The notes under the pieces are model-generated. The model was given only the letters and a program-made list of their open reading frames with translations. It was not told where the DNA came from and did not search any database. From Phallusia fumigata (taxonomy: Eukaryota > Chordata > Ascidiacea > Phlebobranchia > Ascidiidae), in contig QXVZ01030485.1 of NCBI GenBank assembly GCA_008931825.1, positions 1-27,723 of the forward strand: a DNA stretch of 27,723 nt. Reading direction: 5' to 3'. Each line of letters begins with the position of its first letter. The first letter of the stretch is position 1. Shown here one piece after another: positions 20,760-27,723 of the stretch. The position numbers and the translations under genes were made by a program.

Positions 20760-21062
20760 TCGCCTGCTGGGAGTAATATAGAGACCGCAGCCACTGCCTT
20801 AAGGAGCTCACAGCTGGATAAATCGGAGGAAGACAGTGATCCTTTAAATCCCTGTACATCGACATCAAGCGCCAGCTACTTCACTTTACACACATTCCCC
20901 ACGCCAAAAAATTCAAAAAGTGGAAAGGAAAAGAACTTCCAGGGCTCATATTTACCTTCCTTGAAAACAATACTCTCCTCTATTTCTCAGCTCAAAGAAT
21001 TACTTAAAAACGTTTTTGGGAAACATAACCTCGATGTTCTATCTTCAAGCAGCAAAATCTGA
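20760..21062 (+). CDS. Possible terminal coding exon, unrecognised
   Basis: A frame open from 20682 to a TGA at 21060-21062 encodes a Ser/Lys/Glu-rich tail (SPAGSNIETAATALRSSQL, later FPTPKNSKSGKEKNFQGSYL and ending DVLSSSSKI). A pyrimidine-containing acceptor (ctactgccatacag, ending at 20759) would begin the exon in phase 0. Alternatively, an ATG at 20706 gives a 118-residue frame. Composition looks protein-like, but no partner exon or domain could be identified. Confidence 0.3.
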   Translation, partial: SPAGSNIETAATALRSSQLDKSEEDSDPLNPCTSTSSASYFTLHTFPTPKNSKSGKEKNFQGSYLPSLKTILSSISQLKELLKNVFGKHNLDVLSSSSKI

Positions 21063-21501
21063 CTATCATAGCTAATGACACTAACTGAAAGGACATATTT
21101 CCGATCATTCAAAAGTCTGTTTTTGAGGCCTAATTCTTTCATAACGGATTAGTAGATAAAAAGAGTAACAGTAAAAAAGTCAAAACTGAAAAGGCACACT
21201 ACTCCCGAATTCAAAAAGCAACCAAGATAATCCAATCAAATGAAGCTGTTTATGTAGAGGCATCGTAAATGGGGCAATGAAATGGTATGTCATATTACAT
21301 GAAAGTGAATTTGGAAAATAAGCTTACAGGAAAATAAAAACTTATTTTAAAATCAAAATTATATTTTGACTAGATTTAATCCTAATTTTATATCTGCCAT
21401 GCAAGACATTTCTGGTTACTGTTTCTAAATTCAAAAAAACTTTTCGTTCGAAACGTAGTTATTTAAAAAGAATTTGTAGCAGTAGCAGTCCTATCAAAAT
21501 T

Positions 21502-21585
21502 ACATTTTGAAAAACTATGTGTTTTTCACAAGAAATGTATATTGGAGGCCATTTCCTGTAAAAAACACATAGTTTTCCAAAATGT
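21502..21585 (-). ncRNA. Strong stem-loop, candidate small-RNA precursor or short palindromic element
   Basis: Arms 21502-21537 and 21550-21585 are 36 bases each, complementary at 33 positions, around a 12-base loop. In RNA from the minus strand all three mismatches become G-U pairs, giving a continuous 36-bp duplex; in plus-strand RNA they are A-C mismatches. Size and loop suit a microRNA-type precursor, but the near-perfect arms also suit a decaying palindromic insertion. No known microRNA sequence was recognised. Confidence 0.45.
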
Positions 21586-22489
21586 TTCAGTTATGTGTAG
21601 CAGGAATATCTCGTTAGTAATTACCTACAGGTGCATTTGATGTGGAAACAAATAAACATCCAAAGTTTGACGACAAAAAACAACTCTTGAAACTAGCGGT
21701 GTCCTTTCCATATTCCTTCACCTTGGTAACCCCTTTAAGGACCTTTTTCTCACACACGAATCCGACTCGAGTCACCTTTTTCAAAGACCTGACTTCGCTC
21801 AAGTTCCGAGATTAAAAAGACGTGACTTAACTTGAGACTCGAAGAACATTTACGATGTAATAGATAATGTATAGCACGTCGCACCCGGTGTGCGATGTCT
21901 ACAGTTATTCTTACGCTAATGTATTTTACTAAACTACGAAAACATGGTCGCAATCAACGAAAATTCTGTTTGGTAAAAATTGGCCGCGTGGCGCGTTCTT
22001 TGAATCGTGTTGTTGCTTGTTCTTGTTTGTTTTTGAATGAGTTAACCGTTGAGGTAATAATAATAAGTTTTAAGCAGTTCCTTTTACTGCATTGTGGGAA
22101 GTGGTGGTACATTTTTGTTAGGCTTAAAGGAGAGTTACGGTATATATTTTTGTAACGTCACATCAATTTTCAAGCGGATTTTTATTCACAATTCGTGGAA
22201 ACGCCTAATGTTTATTGCGTTTAAGGCGTTGACCTTCGATGGTGCACAAAACTTAATTTTTCTTCTTTTGCTTCTTTCAATCACTTCTTTCATATTGGGT
22301 CGTTTCGTGTTTATGCAAGGCAGAAGTTTTTTCGTTTAGGGCAACAATTATTGTGAAAATTTGGGGTCTGTGAGGGTAACCACTGAGGCCATCAGCAAGT
22401 GTTAGATCTTAATCAATCAAAAAAAAAGCACCCAATATGTGAGCATTTTCAATTTCTTCCGACCTATTATTTCTAAACTAAATACTTTT
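21586..22489. other. Intergenic, nothing firmly recognised
   Basis: Overlapping frames at 21895-22155 and 22094-22339 lack motifs or clear splice sites. GACTCGAGTC/ACTTGAGACTCGA-type words cluster near 21765-21845 and may be part of a repeat. Confidence 0.35.
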
Positions 22490-23015
22490 CAAAATATTTA
22501 AGGGGCATATATAGGGGGTGTATTCTGAGTGAACCCAACCAAACTACGTAAATGTATTTCACTACTATCAATGTATCATGTACAGGGATTTAAAGGATCA
22601 CTCATCAAAAAATTCTTAGGTTATTTACATCAAATGCAATTTTCAAAAAAATACACTTTGGCACCCGCTCGGTCAATCGATGGGTAAACTGGGGTAAAAA
22701 GGTGTCAGTGCACAAATTTAGATGTCTATATATCATGTGTAAAAATTTTATTTTTAGTGCCCTATTCATAATCAACACATGTGAAAAAACTAAACGAAAA
22801 AGTCTCCAATTTAGGGGCATAGAGTGGGTGAACTTGGTCAATCCAAGCTCCCTAAATGTGGTTTAATGCTTTTTTGTTGTGCCAACCATCAAAAAATGTA
22901 ACTCCTAGGTAAAGTTTAGTTAATATCGTAAGTTAGTATCTGCGAAAATTTTCATTTTTAGGGTTGGTGGGACAACTAATGGGTAAACTGGGTTAAAAAA
23001 TTCCCAGTGCATAAC
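22490..23015. repeat. Diverged tandem repeat, unit about 300 bp
   Basis: The words ATGGGTAAACTGGGGTAAAA (about 22680) and AATGGGTAAACTGGGTTAAA (about 22977) recur about 297 bases apart, each followed by a CAGTGCA word. The upstream words GTGAACCCAACC (about 22530) and GTGAACTTGGTCAATCC (about 22828) keep the same offset. The two units are otherwise heavily diverged. There is no coding potential. Confidence 0.55.
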
Positions 23016-23548
23016 AGATCCTCATCTATGGACAAATTTAAAGAAATTTGTTCGACTCTCTCTCAACCAAAACGTGTACACAAACCTGCGTTGGACAGAA
23101 AAAAGAAGCAAAGAAAAAACAGTACGTGTTTGGGAGGGGACCCATAACAATGGACAAACACTGATGTGGCGACAAACTAAAATATAGTTTTGTAGGTTTT
23201 GCACACTCCAATGACGCACTTAACATGCGCCCCTTCTGCAATGACGTTGTTGGCGTCAGTTAAGTTAGTGTTTACCTTAATTAGTGTTTAAACATTTCCA
23301 CCAACATCTTTTGTTAAAACAACAACAACCACAATTGACCTGAAATAGTTTGGAGCAGAGTTGGATTTTAAATCAGTTACTAGTACAAATACTCCTCCAA
23401 TTCTTTTAATTTAATTTTTTATAGGTTTCTGACCTAGCAACATGAATTTGCAAAAAAATATTTACTAATGAACAGGTACTTCAATGCATAATTACAGTCA
23501 TAAACTTATTTGATAGATTATGTACAATAGTTATTTGTTTCTTTCCAA

Positions 23549-23720
23549 CGAAATACACTTTTTTCTTTTTTTCACGTTTCACGAGGTACGAGGTTCGGTT
23601 CGAACTCGAACCCGGGGACGATCCCAGATCCCAAGAACGAATCCCGATCAGTTTTTTTTCATGTCTGTATTTGGGAAATACACTTTTTTTTCTTTTTTTC
23701 CTTTTTCACGTTTTGCGGTA
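23549..23720. repeat. Short tandem duplication, offset about 125 bp
   Basis: GAAATACACTTTTTT followed by a T/C-rich tract and CACGTTT occurs at 23550 and again at 23675, followed each time by a CG-containing segment (with GTTCGAACTCGAACC in the first and GACCGAGATCGAGG in the second). This probably reflects an old local duplication. Confidence 0.5.
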
Positions 23721-23869
23721 TCGTCTTGGACCGAGATCGAGGGACGCCTTGTGGTTTCTGGTAACTGATGCAACAGCACCATTGTTTTCATCGTGGCGTA
23801 CTTTTACCTGTAATTTTTTTTGCAGCGGTATACTGTTTCTGTCTCATATTATTGTAACGTTTTAGCTAC

Positions 23870-25414
23870 CAAACTAACTACGTTCCTGCGTTCAAAAACG
23901 ATATTTTATTCAATGCAATACAGCTGGTTAAATATTCTAAGTGTGGATTTGCTAGACTTATTTTCACTTCAATCGAAGTGTCGTACAACGTGAGCACTGT
24001 TATACATCACTATATAGTTTGAGCAAAAAAATTACGATTTAAAAAATCAATAAAACGTTCGTGAATAACTAGCCCCTAATCATATTTGGTGTCCTAATTA
24101 GGCAAACAATTGTCGCTTTCACGAAAACATTTTATTTGTGTTATCGCAACCCACCGACCGGTCTTTTTGCATTTTGCATTTGACTTTTTAAACTTAAAAA
24201 GGAAGCAAGAGTCGGCGCGAGACAAAGACACAATGCTAAAAACAATGCACAATTAGAATTAATAGCGTAAACAGAACTCTATGTTTCATATTATTTACAC
24301 TTTACCAGCGCCAAGTTTTTACAAAAATCGGTTCGTATGATAAGAGAACTACTTTTACGGTAAGTTAATTAAGAAAGTCTCGCCAGTTATATATTTGTAA
24401 CGATTTTCCAGTGAGGAAACAAAAGGATTTGTAACCCGGTCCCACCGCAAGAAAGGCGATGACAGAAAAACAATACCACGTCTGAATCGTTTACCTTAAA
24501 CGATAAGCGCCCGAAGGGTTACGTTACACGAATGCAATTAACGCACAGAAGATATCTATCTATGGTTTCCAACCGTCCTTTATTTCAAAGAAAAAAGAAA
24601 AATTTTTAAATTCAAGAAAAATTTATTATTCAGCTCTATTTGTCCTTGTCCTTTATTGAGATCGAAATACCCTGTTTGTCCTTTATTATAACATCGTTTT
24701 GACTTGTGGTTAAATTTCTGAACTGAGACTCGAAGGACCAAAACAAATTTAGCGTAGTTTACAACAAGGTAGTGATGAGGCATTTACCAAATCGAGCCGT
24801 AATTTGTTATGAAAGAAATCTATGTGAGAAAACTTGTAATAGTATGGCCAACATTTTATGTCATCTTTAGATCAAAATATTAATTAAAAGTGTGTATTCG
24901 AGACGTGATAAAATATCAATTAAGTTTTCATGTATTTATTGTAGCTCAATAGAGTTGGCAACCCCTATATCTATCGACGACAAAATACATTACAAGCAAA
25001 CAATGGGGCTTAAAATATATCACAAGACGGATGATACTTGTGGCACATATCGGTTTAGGCAAGCTGGAATATAATTACAAATAAGCTTAGTTAACTGCAC
25101 GCGCTAAAGAGTGATGGAAAGATCGTGTTTAGACTTTATTTTAACAAAAACAAACAAACTTGCTTTAATAATTGCACACACAACTGAATTTCTGTCCCCC
25201 TTTTTCATTGACAGAAAACTGTTTGAATCCATTAATAATGAACGGTTTAAAAAAATATTAACACATCAACCATATAATTCGTTTTATCACAGGCGATTAA
25301 GTTGAATAGGCCGGCTTTGTTTATAGAAATGCGATTTGTTACACCACTTCCCGTAAGGTTTTGGCGATCAGCCCTCGAATGGTAAAGACCGGTGGAAAGT
25401 TTTATTTGTTGGAA
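23870..25414. other. Intergenic, nothing recognised
   Basis: AT-rich, with short uninformative frames. TTTGTCCTTTATT-type words repeat near 24629-24690. No gene, tRNA or promoter could be supported. Confidence 0.4.
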
Positions 25415-25445
25415 CAGTGGTTCTTAACCTTTTAGTCCTGACAGT
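25415..25445 (+). mobile_element. Possible hAT transposon end
   Basis: CAGTGGTTCTTAACCTTTTA at 25415 closely resembles the terminal repeat of many hAT elements (CAGTGGTTCTCAACC type). No matching inverted end was found downstream, so this may be a truncated remnant. Confidence 0.35.
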
Positions 25446-26364
25446 ACCGTTTTATTCCAGACAAGGTAGTTGAGGACAACCAAAAAATACCGGTCAAGCC
25501 TGTGTTCCATTTATTAATCCAACAGCCCGCGTATACAGAAGTTGCCGTGGACTCTCTAGCCAACGTCACAAATGCCAAAAAAGCCATCCCATCTAAAAAC
25601 ACTCGGTGTCATGAATAGGCAAACTTATACATTCCCTACCAAAAACGAAAGTGCAACCTGGGTTTAAAAACTGTAGCGTCTTGTTTGGAGATTAAATACA
25701 TCGGCGATTCACATAACAACTGTAGTTTGTTGGCCTTCGCGCCCACAACAAACAATTATTTGTACAGTTGACAAAAGGTGACAGAAACGCCAAGTAATTG
25801 CACAGAGGTGCTAGTGTATCGTCTGAGGTTAACGTGTCGCTCTCCAAAAAAGGTAGACGGCAACGCAATGGAAACTGGTTTCGCAACTTTCTCTTACAAA
25901 ATCATTTTAAAATGGAAAGACAATAGGTTCGAATACCAGGCAAATACACGACCCACGAGTTTGTTAATGTGGTCGTTTTGGGGCCACTACGCTGTAACCG
26001 TGTAAGCTACGTTTTAGCAACTATTGGCTAAAATGACGGCAAGCCACAAAACAATAAGACGCAAGTTGTAACCAATGTAAAAGTAGGTTATTTTAAATGT
26101 TTGACTGACACATTTTAAAGCTCCTGCGTAAACAAAATAAATCTCGCGAACTTTTGTTACAAAGGGGCTACATTTTTTCAGGTTGTTAAGATTACCTTAA
26201 AACCAGATTATTTAGTAGTATTAAGGTGGACAAAAACATCTTGTACAACTGAGTTTATCATTTACCTGCGAGCGAGGAAACACAGCCGAATGAGTGACTC
26301 CAAATGGAGATGAGCCACGTTGGAAGGATTTTCTGTTTAGCTTCCAACCCGACCAGTTACCAAC

Positions 26365-26445
26365 ATCACGCGTTGGACGCGTGATCGTCGTCGCTCTTTT
26401 GGTTTGTCAAGCGTGCTTGGTGCCTGACCGGCGTGACGCGTTTGT
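26365..26445. promoter_or_regulatory. CpG-rich patch with three ACGCGT boxes and a 9-bp palindrome
   Basis: ATCACGCGT and ACGCGTGAT form perfect 9-bp arms around TGG at 26365-26385, and a third ACGCGT lies near 26437. CpG is locally far denser than in the surroundings. The patch lies about 400-480 bp upstream of the proposed start of the downstream plus-strand gene (26851), so a promoter or cell-cycle-type element is possible. Confidence 0.3.
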
Positions 26446-26850
26446 ATTCTCGGTGATGTAGACGCATGCAGCTGAGTGAGAAAAAAGCTAACGTTGTCTG
26501 AATTGCCGAGGCGATAAGCGTGAGACAGGGTTTCGTCACATTAAGTTTCGTTTTGAAATAAGGGGTAGTCTTCAAATTTCTACCAGCTCGTGTTTCTTAT
26601 AAATTTTCTTGTGTGCGTTAAGTAACATAAGTAGAAGTGCGGTTGAGTTTGCAACAGCAAAGTTTTCACTTGTAGGAGAGCGGTTGAAGATTTAAAACAA
26701 AAAAGCGATGCAAGTTTTAACAAACTTACTAACTTTGGGGTATACTTGGAACAGCTCTATTGACCTTAACTGAATTCTTGTGTGAACTAAAACTGCAAAG
26801 TTTTCATTGCCTGTTTAAGAAACATCAAGCGTGTCTATGTGCTGACATCA

Positions 26851-27723
26851 ATGACAATTTGGTCTCAAAACGATTCAGGTATGAATGCTTTTACAATGTG
26901 GCAGTGTTCCGTTAAAGGTGCGCAAATGCGATCTGATTCTCGCGAAACAAATCTAAAGGCACAAAAACAAAGAGGAGCTATTTGAAATAATTGTGAACTT
27001 TGTTACGATTTTTTTGCTTATTCCAATAATTCACAAACTTTGTAATTCATTAACTCAAACTCTAATTGGGGGACATTTGCAAATTTAGGACTCTGTGTTA
27101 ACCAAGCTTTAAAATATTCATGCTCACCGGAAACCTGACAAACATTTGCTCAGTAAAAATGTTCCTGGAGGGAACACTGCATTGGGGTGATCACTGTGCA
27201 AAAAGCTTAGTGCACATTGATAGTATAAACCGTTTATCAACCCAAATGTAAAGAATTGAATCCAATAAAAAGTAACAATGAACAGAATAGCATGCAAGAA
27301 ATAGTTTTTAGGTATCCTTTTTTGTTTTTAGCAAATTAAAAATCTTTATTGTAACAGGTAAGCCATGTATATGATTATTTATGCACATGTATAGAATATG
27401 TGTTAAAATAGTTACAGTACAGTCTGCTTTATTTTGCAGGGTTTACAGCCAAAGCTGATTGCAGATTGGTCATGCCAGCTGATGTATCTTATCTCTATGG
27501 AGTCAGTCCACCATTTCACCAAGCTCATATAACTCCATTCTGCACAACTGAGAGCAACAACAAGGACTATTGGCGATCATCTTATAGCATTTTCTCAACA
27601 CAAAAACTGAATTTGTCACCATGTTTTGCAAGAAAATCAGCCTCAAAGGCTTTAAAATCCTGTATTAAACCCAGTAACCTAGAGGCAGACTCAAATCTTT
27701 TGACGATTCCTGCAAGCTCACAA
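26851..27723 (+). CDS. Unrecognised gene, 5' part, truncated by the window end
   Basis: 27440-27723 is an exon: a good acceptor (gctttattttgcag) precedes 284 bases open in one frame to the window edge (FTAKADCRLVMPADVSYLYG, later SPPFHQAHITPFCTTESNN). A candidate first exon is 26851-26878, ATG to a GTATGA donor (MTIWSQNDS plus one base), whose phase 1 completes the Gly codon GGG with the GG at 27440. The product would begin MTIWSQNDSG. It is rich in Ser, Cys and Lys and has no membrane segment in the part seen. I recognise no domain. The downstream exon is well supported; the link to the 28-base exon rests on phase and donor only. Confidence 0.5.

Noticed and set aside
22094-22339. 81-codon hydrophobic frame
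   Set aside because: T-rich sequence often gives Phe/Leu-rich frames; no splice support, conserved motif or neighbouring exon.
25800-25940. Possible tRNA gene or tRNA-derived repeat (TGAGGTTAACGTG and later AGGTTCGAATACC)
   Set aside because: The B-box-like word is good, but it lies about 100 bases from the A-box-like word and no cloverleaf with acceptor or anticodon stems could be drawn.
1-27723. CRISPR array, bacterial operons or viral genes
   Set aside because: No regularly spaced repeats, no prokaryotic gene layout and no viral protein signatures; the intron-containing animal genes exclude a bacterial origin.

Overview
The window looks like nuclear DNA of an ascidian tunicate, most likely Ciona or a close relative. 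It is AT-rich and has short GT-AG introns. It carries chordate or animal genes (troponin C with a cardiac-type defunct site I, TMEM43/LUMA, the zinc transporter ZIP13). Neighbouring near-identical segments differ like highly polymorphic alleles. The species is an inference; the gene identities come from reading spliced exons and matching splice phases by hand.

Layout. 1-2250 (minus): two exons of an unrecognised basic protein around a roughly 2-kb intron that holds degenerate tandem repeats and tRNA-derived SINEs. 2695-3112: a small hAT-like element between this gene and the divergent TMEM43. 3251-6638 (plus): the first four coding exons of TMEM43, present twice. 4691-8050 (minus): a complete troponin C gene (160 residues) with two interchangeable 147-nt third exons; its intron 4 is interrupted by the second TMEM43 copy. 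9293-10811 (minus): a complete three-exon gene for a 252-residue single-pass membrane protein with three PPxY motifs. 11574-11792: a foldback element between 13-bp direct repeats. 13640-14050: a decayed LINE reverse transcriptase. 15988-18681 (minus): a complete eight-exon ZIP13 gene (407 residues). 20047-20501: a possible non-autonomous transposon. 20760-21062: a possible terminal coding exon. 21502-21585: a strong hairpin. 22490-23015 and 23549-23720: diverged tandem repeats. 26851 to the end (plus): the start of an unrecognised gene cut by the window edge.

Single N bases at 1457, 4665, 4958, 6676, 13196 and 17347 are contig joins. Five of them have the same or closely related sequence repeated next to them, or split a gene, so much of the apparent duplication (TMEM43, the ZIP13 intron, the 219-bp block near 13 kb) is probably alternative haplotypes or unmerged overlaps. 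The biologically interesting items are the alternative troponin C exons with a plausible muscle control region upstream, the three-PPxY membrane protein, the foldback element, and the hairpin at 21.5 kb whose mismatches all become G-U pairs in a minus-strand transcript.
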